A stretch of DNA of 64,000 nt from Bidens hawaiensis (taxonomy: Eukaryota > Streptophyta > Magnoliopsida > Asterales > Asteraceae): assembly GCA_021521415.1 (NCBI GenBank), contig JAIQDT010002045.1:308988-372987 (forward strand), read 5' to 3'. The position numbers were made by a program, and so were the translations under genes. The notes beneath the pieces were generated by a model, which was given only the letters and a program-made list of their open reading frames with translations, ran no database searches and had not been told where the DNA came from. Numbering within the stretch: position 1 is the first letter of the stretch; the number at the start of each line of letters is the position of its first letter. Below, piece by piece: positions 35,567 to 44,737 of the stretch.

Positions 35567-37479
35567 TGATATACATGTATTTATACATCTCGAATCCCGT
35601 GTAAAGTTGTGTTTCCTTAATGTTTTAAGTTCGTTTAAGTTTGAGTTTTGTTTATCTTTTATTAATTTAGGTTTTGAGTCAAGTTTTATATATTTATCGT
35701 GTTTTAACTCTTTTGGTGTCTTGCATGTTTTACTTAATTCTTTCTATCTTTTCATGCGAAGTTTAAGTACGTTTTGCTCGTTAATGATTACATGATTGTT
35801 CCACTTAGCGTTTCGATTTGTTTTCATGTTGATGTGATGTAAAACACACATGTTTTCCTAATAGTGTTTATGTTATTTTGTGCTTAAACGTTAACGGTTA
35901 TTTTGTTATTATTGCATTAAATTACATGTTTGTGTATGTGATAGGTCCCATGTTGAAGAGAGCGAGAAAACGAGTCAAATGGAAAAAGAATCAGCTAAAA
36001 CGGAGCTCGGATGAAGCCGGTACGCAAAAACGAGACAAACGAGCTGAAAGTCGAAAAACGTCAGAAAATGTCATGTTCGAGCTACGCGATCAGGTCATAC
36101 CATTCAAGAAGCATGTGGTAGATTCCAACATGTCCCAAGGCTGCCAAGAATGTTCAAGAATCAGTTACCATGTCTATTTTATCTTCTAGTGGGCCTAGTG
36201 GGCTTGTTTTAACCTATTTTATATTAGGAAGGAGGTGTTTAAACATATATATAAACCCTAAAACCCTATGAACGAAATTATTTAAGTTTCCAGACATCCC
36301 ACACCTGCTCTAGAGGAGAAACCAAGGAGGATCAAGAGTTCTTTCATCCGTGTGTTCAAGGATCAATCGCAAAGGGTTTTATCGCTCTAACTTTCGTTCC
36401 TTATTCATTATTTGTCATGGCTTTCCTCTTTGTTTTTAATACTTGTTTAGGATTGTTTTTAATAATGTTTCTAGGCTAGACTTCATGTCTACCTAGGTTT
36501 GATGAACATGTTTGACGCTTGATTCTTGCTTTGGATAATTGTTTGATTATGGATTTCGTTATTTAATAGTAAAGACTTAATTTTGTTTTCATGATGCATA
36601 TAAGTATTTATTATCTTGATTGATTGTTAACTATTGTTTCACATAGATCTTTTATCTTTTGATTGTGTTCTTTAGATTTAAGGTTTATGTTTAAATCATT
36701 ACTTGGTGTTTTGATTATTGTGATTAAATGGGTCCATTAGATCATAGAAGCTTGTTGATAGTTGGTTAGGGTTTTAAATGTTTTGCTAAATTCCAATAGC
36801 TGTAAGGTGAGGAGTTTTTCATGTGTCTTGGTCAATTGAATGCTAGGATAGTTAGTGACAATATTCTTGCTTATTGTGTTGATCCATGTTCATGATGTCA
36901 TGTTAGCTTATCAAGTTATCTAGGGTTTAGTGTTTCGTAAGATTGCTTGCTATAGATACTATTAATTAACCCTAACTGATGACTTTGCGGAAATCAATAA
37001 TACTGATTGCTTAATAATCTAATAATTGTTCTTTGGGATTTCATTTGATTCAGTCAAAGGTCCTTAGGGTTTGTTAGATGAATACGTTTAGAAATCAGTT
37101 TCCATAATCATGTTATTTGTCAATTGCTTGATGATTGTTGATGCATGGGATTCTTACCTAAGTAGATTCCTTCTCTATTTGATTCTGATCTTGTGTTTGG
37201 TTGCTTGTTTCTCGTTTATTTGCTTATTTGTTTTCTTATTTTAATATTAGTTTTAAACTCCCCCTTAAAACATTAATAATAAATAGTCGTGTCGTAAGTC
37301 GAGTCTAATTAGTTAATTAACGTAATTTATAGAGTCCTGTGGGTTCGATATTCCAGACTTACTTAGCTTAGTACAATTGACCGGTTCACTTGCCTGTGTT
37401 TTGTTTAGTTGAGTCTTAGGTCTAGTTTTTATTACTTGTTTAATTTAGTTAATATTTATTGACTGTTTTGAGCACATCA
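35567..37479. mobile_element. Solo-LTR-like insertion in the TNL LRR region
   Basis: 1913 bp starting TGATATACATG and ending GAGCACATCA, flanked by ATAAT (35562-35566) and ATCAT (37480-37484), a near-match 5-bp duplication. The TNL sequence resumes directly (KGLLG before, SLKILDLSFCEQL after). The CCTGTGGGTTCGATATTCC phrase near the right end is of the kind seen near the ends of gypsy LTRs. A single open frame of 103 codons at 35878-36189 is not recognised. No pol or gag. Confidence 0.6.
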
Positions 37480-38944
37480 ATCATTGAAGATTCTTGATCT
37501 GAGTTTTTGCGAACAACTTCATATTCTTGGTGGGTTTTTAGAACTTCCTGCACTTGAGAGGTTAATAGTTAGATATTGCATATGTTTGATTGAGGTGTGT
37601 GAATCATTTGAACAATGTGTTGAAGTTGTCCTCATTGATCTAAGTTACTGCTACAAACTCAAAAGGGTTCCAATAGCCATAGGCAAGTTAAATAAGGTTA
37701 AAACACTATTGTTAGATGGTTGTGATTCTCGTGAATATCAAGCCGAGACGTGTGATATGAGTTCATCAGTTGTTAGTGTGAACTCAAAAACCTCTTTGCG
37801 AGCCATAATGGAGGCTCTACCAAGTCATTTGAAGTTCTTTGAGATTTCTCCACCAATCACGTTAAGAACATTGTCACTAGCGAATAATAAATTGTGTAAC
37901 GAATCCTTTCCAATGGACTTGAGTTGCCTATCCATGTTAGAGGAGTTAGGTTTAGATAATAATCCAATAGTTTCAATGCCCAATTGTGTTGGAACCCTTC
38001 CTAGGCTTGAGAAACTTAGCATGAATAATTGTGATAAGGTGATATCAATCGAGCATCCTCCACGCACGCTACGAGTATTATCGATCGACTCTGATGTTAG
38101 TTTCATACGCGGTTATAAGCCTTCCCTAAGAAAAGTTAAATTTTATCCAGAAATGTCTCCACTTAGACTGAGGAGCCTGGAAATTATTATCACAAACATC
38201 TTTTGAGATTGAAGGCATTGTGAAAATCCAAGCTATAGCAGGTGTTGAGGAAAATTTATTACAAGGTTTGGGCTGGGCAAACTTGGAGTTTATTAAAGAA
38301 ATGCGCTTGCGAACATACAAATCGCAATTGCAGTTACATTATGAATTTGGATTTTTCAGCTCATTCTATGAGGGGAAAGTGATGTTGAACTCGATTAAGG
38401 AAGAAGAATATGGGTTCGGTTATTATAAGCCACAGAATCATATAACTAGTGTAGATCTCTCTTCTTCTCAATTCACAATGGGAGAATACATCATAGATAA
38501 CATGACATTTATGCGGATTATTAACAAAACATATTCGCATAATCATTGCGAAACCAAAAGAAGTCTTCAGGTACATTTTTAACACCACCCTTTCTTATCA
38601 CATGTGCTCATGATGTATATAAAAATATACATCATTTTGGCATCAAATAATCTTCATTTTACTATTTTTATTTTAAATTTTAGTTGAAATAGTTATTTAT
38701 GATGTTATTTTCTGCTTTTAGGTGTATTCCGGTCTTCAAGAAAGAAACGAGCTGATGCACGAAGAAAAACGAAGAAAACTGAAGAATTGTGTATCAAAGT
38801 CATAAAGCAGGGGTTGTGCTTGACCAAACACGTCTCGTGGTCACCTTTTCAAGATAAGACAACATTTATTGAAGCGAACACGGTTTCAACGAACAAACAT
38901 TGGGTTCGAACAAAATTTCCGTATTATATGCTCTAGTCTGCATA

Positions 38945-39040
38945 TGTGATATTAGTTAATCACTGCTAGCATAAACTCAGAAACCTCTTTGTGAACCACC
39001 ATGGAGGCTATACCAAATAATTTGAAATACAACAATCATT
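38945..39040 (+). pseudogene. Fragment of a second TNL LRR
   Basis: Resembles 37748-37840 of the TNL above: TGTGATAT..GTT, AACTCA(A/G)AAACCTCTTTG, CATGGAGGCT(C/A)TACCAA, TTTGAA. A decayed duplicate of about 95 bp. Confidence 0.65.
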
Positions 39041-39090
39041 CCTAAATAGATGCAATCTATAATTTGACTAAACATACATATGTGAATACA

Positions 39091-39245
39091 CCCCCTCAGA
39101 CTAAGCGGTAGGTTGACGAGCGCAAAAGCTGTCTTTTAAACATTTGATGAAGTGTATACATGGAGCCTTTTCGTGAAGATATCGGCATACTATTTATGTG
39201 GAATTCCACATGCTTAGTGTGTTGATTTTTTTCGGAAAGGCCAAA
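39091..39245 (-). pseudogene. Copia RNase H end and purine tract, remnant
   Basis: Minus strand: QHTKHVEFHI in one frame, then PISSRKGSMYT; in the neighbouring frame ADIFTKRLH, typical of the copia RNase H end, followed by a TGAGGGGG purine tract and TGTATTCACA, a possible LTR start (39090 leftward). Heavily decayed. Confidence 0.5.
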
Positions 39246-39504
39246 TTTTATAAACCAAGAAAAAGGACAACTCACAAACAAATAAATAAACAAATAAGCA
39301 AATAAATAGTACAACTCACACGCCGCAAGAAGCTCAAAGAGTACAATGAACGTTTAAACAAATAAGCAAATAAATAGACAATCGATATATTATCGCCGCA
39401 TACATTGGTAGCTTTATGATTGGGATATAGAGTTTAAGGGCTTGGCAGCTGCTGGCCAGAATCAATGAATTGTGGGAGCTACTATTACAGTGTTAAGGGG
39501 TTCG

Positions 39505-39955
39505 GTTATATGGATAACAAGATCGACTCGTGTGGGGGTTGGATTTTCAGTGAAGAGTATAAAGAACAAGTTTGCTACGGGCTCGAATGTGGAAGGTTGG
39601 TATGCATTCAAATGGAATAGTTTTGTGCAAAAGAAGGTGTGTATCTTAGTGTGGCAAGTGGGAATGGAAAGGATCCCCTCATTATTTTCATTGGCTAAGT
39701 GGAGCATTTAGGTCACCTCAGTCTTGTGTCCAATATGCGAGGAGGATTTGGAGACGGCAGAACATTTACTAGAGTCGTGTCACTTCACCCAATCGGTGTG
39801 GGATATCATTGCTTGTTAGTGTAAGGATCTAATAATTAATGCGTTCTCAACTCGTGACCTGTTTGAACTTTATAAGTATTCGTGTTCGCCGACGCGTAAA
39901 GCAAATGCCTTTCATGTGGCGTGTCTCACAACGATTTGGTGTACTTAGAAGGTAA
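39505..39955 (+). pseudogene. LINE reverse-transcriptase zinc-binding domain, remnant
   Basis: Plus strand: GVGFSVKSIKNKFA, WNSFVQKKVCILVWQVGMER, IPSLFSLAKWSI, stop, then CPICEEDLETAEHLLESCHF, TQSVWDII, ANAFHVACLTTIWCT. This is the zf-RVT domain found at the C-terminus of plant non-LTR retrotransposon polyproteins (pattern CPIC..E....EHLL..C). Stops at about 39709 and later show it is dead. The neighbouring Tat element starts shortly after it. Confidence 0.8.
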
Positions 39956-39967
39956 GAAACTCTTTGG

Positions 39968-40897
39968 TGTTGAAAGAAAGTCAGCACACTTAAACAACAT
40001 ATGAGATCAAAGTGTTGAACTTCTTATAGGTAAAGAGTATATACAAGTACATGGCCTTAACGTGGGAGTAGTGGTGTATGAAGAAACACGGATCCACTCC
40101 CCGGGTATGGGTCCTTGATCCAGTGAGTCCACAGGGTACAATACGATAATTACTACCACGATATGAGTAAGGCTTCCTAAAGTCCAGTGACCGGAACCTG
40201 CAAAACAGACACAGTGAGTCTCGTTACATGAAGGACAAGAGGGGGGGTCTTCCTGTAACCACCCTCCGGCGTGAGAATCAGTAACGTTCGTAATGAAGAA
40301 AGTACTGATGTATAAAGACTAAGTGTAGTCAGAATATATGTGAGTGAATGAATGAATACCTCATATCGTTTGACAAGGTATTTATAGCCGAAGGATGATG
40401 GAAGATGATTGGTGCAGCTGTCCTCTTCTAGAAGATCTTTGATAACTACCTGGACACGTGTCTTCTTGTGATAGGTTGGGCTATACGTCCCATGTGCATG
40501 GGTATAACAACCTGGACACGTGTCACCAGCTGATAGAATGGATCGCACCCTGACCATGTGCACGGTTATAACAACCTGGCGAGGTGTCCTTTGTTCATTG
40601 GTTAGTATGTCAAGTATTCCCCAAGTAAGAATCATGAACCTTTCTTCTAGAAAGTATTTGAATGGTGACAGCTGTCCTACTGGCACTGTCCTCCAGTTAT
40701 TTGTGCGGACATACGTCCTGTCTTGCGGATGACTTTTGAGGACGCCAGGATGCTTCCGCGTGTGTTATGAGAACGTTCCTCCTTACTCGTAACATGCGGG
40801 TGGCCCAAGTGTCCCGCGGGTGGTTTATAAGAGGGTTCTCTATGACCCGCGGTAGTATTTAAGGGTATTTGGGTCTTTTTGGTACCCTACCTCTACA
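39968..40897 (-). repeat. 3' LTR of the Tat element
   Basis: On the minus strand it begins TGTAGAGGTAGGG right after the purine tract (ACTGGGGGGACT, about 40911-40898) and includes a TATA box (40386-40377). The distal end near 39968 (TGTTGAAAG in plus) is approximate, as no second LTR remains for comparison. Confidence 0.65.
40377..40524 (-). promoter_or_regulatory. U3 promoter of the Tat LTR: TATA box and two G-box palindromes
   Basis: TATAAATACC on the minus strand (40386-40377) with palindromes GACACGTGTC at 40453-40462 and 40515-40524, upstream in the element's sense, within tandem units of about 60 bp (ATAACAACCTGG...). A third, decayed unit (CCTGGCGAGGTGTCC) follows near 40574-40588. 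CACGTG/ACGTGTC cores are bZIP/ABRE-type sites. Confidence 0.6.
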
Positions 40898-41143
40898 AGT
40901 CCCCCCAGTCCAGTGTTTCTTCCGCGTGAAGTCTTTTGTGCGGGTGAAATTTCTGGACTTAACGTATGTTTTGGGGATTTTTGTTGTTCGTAGGTTAGGT
41001 AGAAAATATCTTCTGTTGTATGGATAGTCACGAAAAAGGACAAGTTGAGTACTCGCAGGCGCGTGAACACATGATGGAACGTTTTTACAGCTGTCACTGT
41101 ACCCGAATGTATAACTTTTTCTCTTTTTCGAATTTTCCGCGTG

Positions 41144-41224
41144 ACGTGGCAGTCACTGGTTGGGTAATGTTTTTCTCTCTCTGCTGTTCATATCCCATCG
41201 CATTAACTGCGATGGGTATAAATA
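41144..41224 (+). promoter_or_regulatory. Promoter block of antisense gene 1
   Basis: ACGTGGC (41144-41150, within TGACGTGGCAGTC), a perfect 9-bp inverted repeat CCCATCGCA/TGCGATGGG (41194-41216) and TATAAATA (41217-41224), 117 bp before the start codon. The same parts with the same spacing precede antisense gene 2. Confidence 0.7.
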
Positions 41225-41340
41225 AGGAGAGACTCCTTCTTTTTGAAGTTTTATCGCTCTTTTGCTTTGATTATCTTCTTAATTTTTTTTTCTGATAAAG
41301 CATTGAACTTTCTTGTATTCTCTCATCAAATCTTTCTAAG

Positions 41341-42601
41341 ATGTCGAATGTTCAAACTGAGGTTGACGAGACAGAAGTGTCTTGGGACTATTCTGATTAC
41401 GAGAAATTGCTAGAGACTTATGGCATTCCACCGGAGTGGGAGCCAGAGTTCCCTGCTCCTGGATCCATAGCCAGTTTCCCACCGCCTGGGAAAATGACTT
41501 TGTATGCCGATTATTTTGTTCACGGGAATTTTCGTCTTCCTATAACAAAATTTTTAGAGAGAATTCTGACCGCTTATGGAATTCATTAATCTCAACTACA
41601 CCCACGTGCTATGATGTGAAATCGTCATTATGAATTTGTATGCATAGCACATGATATGGTTCCCCACATAGATCGATTCCCGGTTTTCTATCGCCTTGCT
41701 AACCATAATGGCTGGTATACGTGCCAAGGATTTTCCGATCAGAGCCTTGGGAATGAGGTTGAAAGGTTGTCCGTCGACTGGCGCAACAAGTTTTTCTGGA
41801 AATCCGAGGACGTGGTGCCTCTACCCATGGTTCGCCGCCCTGTGAATTCTGCTCTCCCGGAGGTAGTGACAGTTGCTCATGAGGTTCGTGAATGGTATCG
41901 CATGCTTACCATGGAGCCCTCACCTATGCGTGCCTTGTCGGAAGAGGCATTGGTGTGGGCAGGCATGAGTCGTCTGTGGCCGACGGAATTCATGGAGCCT
42001 ATTTTTGTAGACTTGCATGAGCGTAAGTTCCCTTGTATACTTGTTTCTTCTTTATTCTGAATCGTTGAATGATTAAGTTTTTATTTCCTCAGGTCGGAGT
42101 CCCATGTTTAACGTTCTTTTTGGGGATAGGGGTTGTGTCCGTAAGGGTATCCGTGAGGCGGGGGACCAACCCATTCTTGACAAAACTAAATCTCAATTTC
42201 TGTTTCCGAAGAAAGTTTGGGCTGAACCTGTAATCTCAAATGCCACCTTTGAAACAGGTGCGTATATTCTAAACCCTCCTCCTCTTACTGCCGTTACTTC
42301 GGACGGGATAGTTGCCATCTTATCGTCAAGTGATGACGGTGGTAATGTTTCTATGTCTCCTGCCTCCGAAGAAGAGGATTTTGATACTTCTGAACCTTCC
42401 TCTGTCTCACAATTATTGACAAAATTGGAGCAAAGGAGAGTTTTCTTAGCTTCCCAGACGGGTCGTACGAACGAGAAGGCTGCGGACTCTGAGGCGGGAC
42501 CGTCCAAGAAAAACCGGAAAATACACCGTCCCAAGAAGCCACAGTATAGCCTTGCTGATCGTCTTGACACTATTGAAGGTACATGCCAGCCTTTAAATAC
42601 T

Positions 42602-42636
<35 letters not shown>

Positions 42637-44247
42637 TTATTAGTATTTTGCTAAGTATAAATCTTGTTGTGTAGATTCGTTGATTTTTAGTGAAGATATA
42701 TCTGAAAAGTTATCAACACCCACTCCTCATACTGAGAAACCATCATCCCCTTTTTCAAGGGGAGGGGCAGAGGATAAACTATCTACTCCTCCTGATGCTG
42801 CTAACGTGGAGGATCAACCAACTTTCCCCCAGGCTGGGGTTACTATGGATGAGGAGACGCCTACTCCTCCGATTGATATTTCAACGGGAGGTCCGGACGA
42901 TCAGTCCGGCCGTGATACCCGTTTTGATTATTTGTTTCAAGGTGGGGGTGGTAGTGGTGATCAGCAAGACAGTCCTGCTGCTGATGAGGATCATATTCAG
43001 ACTGACGAGCTTCCACGCCAACGTCCTCCTCAACAGTCTTCTTCCACCCCGGCTCGCCTTAAGCCCTCGGGTTCCCGTTATTACGGGGATACGGGTTTGG
43101 GTGACAAACATGAGTTGTTTGTCCCTCCATGGGGCATTACCAATGGTTATCGGTTTTCTCAACCGAGAACTTGTATGGAATTTGTTGAACATTGTGCACC
43201 CCCTGCTGAGATGGCATATCAGCGTGATCTTTCCCGCCACGAAATTCATACAGATGTTGCTTATCATCTGGCTAATGCCTTAGCCGGTAGCCAGGAGGTC
43301 TTAAGTGAGTGGCGTACTCTAGGCGGGAAGGTGGGGGAAGCTCGTCGGGCGGCTGAGATTGCCAGGAAGGAGGCTGAGGAGCATCGCGTTGCTGCCCAAA
43401 CCGCCAAATGGAAACAATCTGATGCGGAAATCACCTTGAAAAACGAGCAGGATCGCAATGCTGAGGCTGCCCGGCGATGGAAAGAAGCTTGTGAAAAGCG
43501 AAATTCCCTTCTTGAGGCTGCTCGAGCTAAAGCTCAGAGGGAAAGGGATGAATTGGCTCGTGTTCAAGAGGCTAATACTTCATTAGAAAACCAAGTAGCC
43601 CTTCAAGGTGCGCGAATTCACGATCTTGAAGCGGAGCTAAAGCTGCAGAAGGAGCGGGCTGAACTTAAGGATCAAAGTGCTATTGAAATCCAGATTGCTT
43701 ATGATTCCCTCCTCCAAGCTCATGAGGAAGCCATCGCGGAATCAAAGGAGTTCCGAGCGCGGGCCGAGTGTGCGGAACAGGACCGTCAATGGTTCCTTAC
43801 TCGGGGAGTTGATGCTGTAAGTCACACTTTATCATTTGTTGTTTCACTCGTACCTTTTGATATTGGGGACTTATGTTTTTGTCTTAACAGGTTGTTCGCC
43901 ATATCAAAGGAGGTAAGGAGCTAAATGACAGCTTTGCCAATGCAATGTCTGCTTCTTCCTCACTTGGGCGTGTTGTGGGCTTTCATGAAGGGATGAAGTA
44001 TGTTCAGAGCAACCGTACATTCAGAGATCATCCTCTTCATGGAGTTGATGTCAAGCAAGCCCGAGTTACGCGAGTAAAGGAACATGATGACCTAGTGTTT
44101 CCGCTTCAGCAAATGCTTCCGGAGTTTGCATCCGCAGATGATGGCCTACAACTTTTGAAGGTCTATCTTGGGGAAGACTCTGAGGATGATTCTTCGGAAG
44201 ATACGTCTGTGAAGGCTCCGGAAGACCCGTCCGCTTCAAACCCTTAG
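41341..44247 (+). pseudogene. Tat antisense gene 1, putative gypsy-type transposon protein
   Basis: Four exons, 41341-42022, 42093-42578, 42675-43816 and 43891-44247, join in phase to 888 codons ending TAA/TAG-type at 44245-44247. N-terminal domain of the plant putative gypsy-type transposon family (IPPEWEPEFPAPGSIASFPP, YADYFVHGNFRLPITKFLE, FPVFYRLANHNGWYTC, KFFWKSEDVVPLP, MSRLWP), a Ser/Glu-rich and Lys-rich middle (KKNRKIHRPKK), then a long Ala/Glu/Arg-rich coiled coil (about residues 590-770) and acidic tail. Function of the family is unknown. Two nonsense changes, TAA 41587-41589 and TGA 41617-41619, interrupt exon 1; otherwise the frame is open, so decay is slight. Opposite in strand to pol and preceded by its own promoter block. 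Confidence 0.8.
42604..42640. repeat. (ATT)n microsatellite in intron 2 of antisense gene 1
   Basis: About twelve ATT units just after the donor-proximal part of the intron. Confidence 0.9.
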
Positions 44248-44528
44248 GATAGATTTACTGTTTCTATAACTTGTAAAAAGTTTTCTTTCCTTCTTGTAAT
44301 GTTTTTTGGATCATTAATGAAGAATATTTCTTTTGACTTCTTGTGATCTTTTTACTGCTTTTAATACCTTCTGAGAGGAATTTTCTGAATCCTTCAATTT
44401 GTTGAAATATTTGAAAGTTTTAGATAACTATAGTGATTTGGCGGAGAGAGAAACTTCTTGAGGGTAACTGACAGGATGTATATGACGCTGCCGACAGTCT
44501 GTTTTCATTATCTTGAATTTCCCGCCTG

Positions 44529-44609
44529 ACGTGTCAGTCGTCTGTCGATTCGCGGTTTCTCCCTCTTTTGGCGCTTTATGGATCGCATTAATTGCGATGA
44601 GTATAAATA
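44529..44609 (+). promoter_or_regulatory. Promoter block of antisense gene 2
   Basis: ACGTGTC (44529-44535, within TGACGTGTCAGTC), inverted repeat ATCGCA/TGCGAT (44582-44598) and TATAAATA (44602-44609), 129 bp before the start codon. Matches the block of gene 1 in order and spacing. Confidence 0.7.
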
Positions 44610-44737
44610 TGGCCCTTGTATCTTCTATTTGCTCTTTATCACTTTCAGATTTCTTTTCTTTCAAACGATTGAAGTTTTTCATTTTTCTTTGATTTTCTTC
44701 CTCTTTATGTGTTTTTCTTGATCTTTGTGGAGTTAAA

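Larger units (their letters stand above)
27355..38805 (+). pseudogene. TIR-NBS-LRR (TNL) resistance-type gene, heavily disrupted
   Basis: Parts in order: TIR exon 27355-27784 plus 32805-32912 (YDVFLSFRGADTRNSFTDHL; catalytic-type Glu in STWCLEELVLILE; VIPIFYDVEPTDVR; AKHK then QRMEACVDKRSQM after the copia insertion); NB-ARC exon about 33202-34348 (P-loop GIGGIGKTSLAKYIY; kinase-2 VLDDIDSVYQLDALLG; GSKIIVTTKNASLTERC; GHLLALEVFGRSL; HIACFFVGKDKD; LLMHQLVQEMGRDLIR); an exon from 35255 with NL-linker and first LRRs; LRRs at 37480-38206; a post-LRR region 38203-38580 and a probable last exon 38722-38805. TNLs are cytosolic immune receptors. Lesions: copia insertion in TIR; TGA 33308-33310; frameshift about 33578; another near 33880-33900; TAA 35423-35425; one-base loss near 35457; solo-LTR-like insertion in LRR; frameshift about 38202. 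Clearly non-functional. Confidence 0.92.

Noticed and set aside
35878..36189. 103-codon plus-strand frame with a Lys/Arg-rich middle
   Set aside because: Lies inside the solo-LTR-like insertion, no recognisable domain; probably chance or LTR leader sequence.
42690..43283. 197-codon plus-strand frame
   Set aside because: Out-of-phase shadow of exon 3 of antisense gene 1, whose splice sites and coiled-coil frame are better supported.
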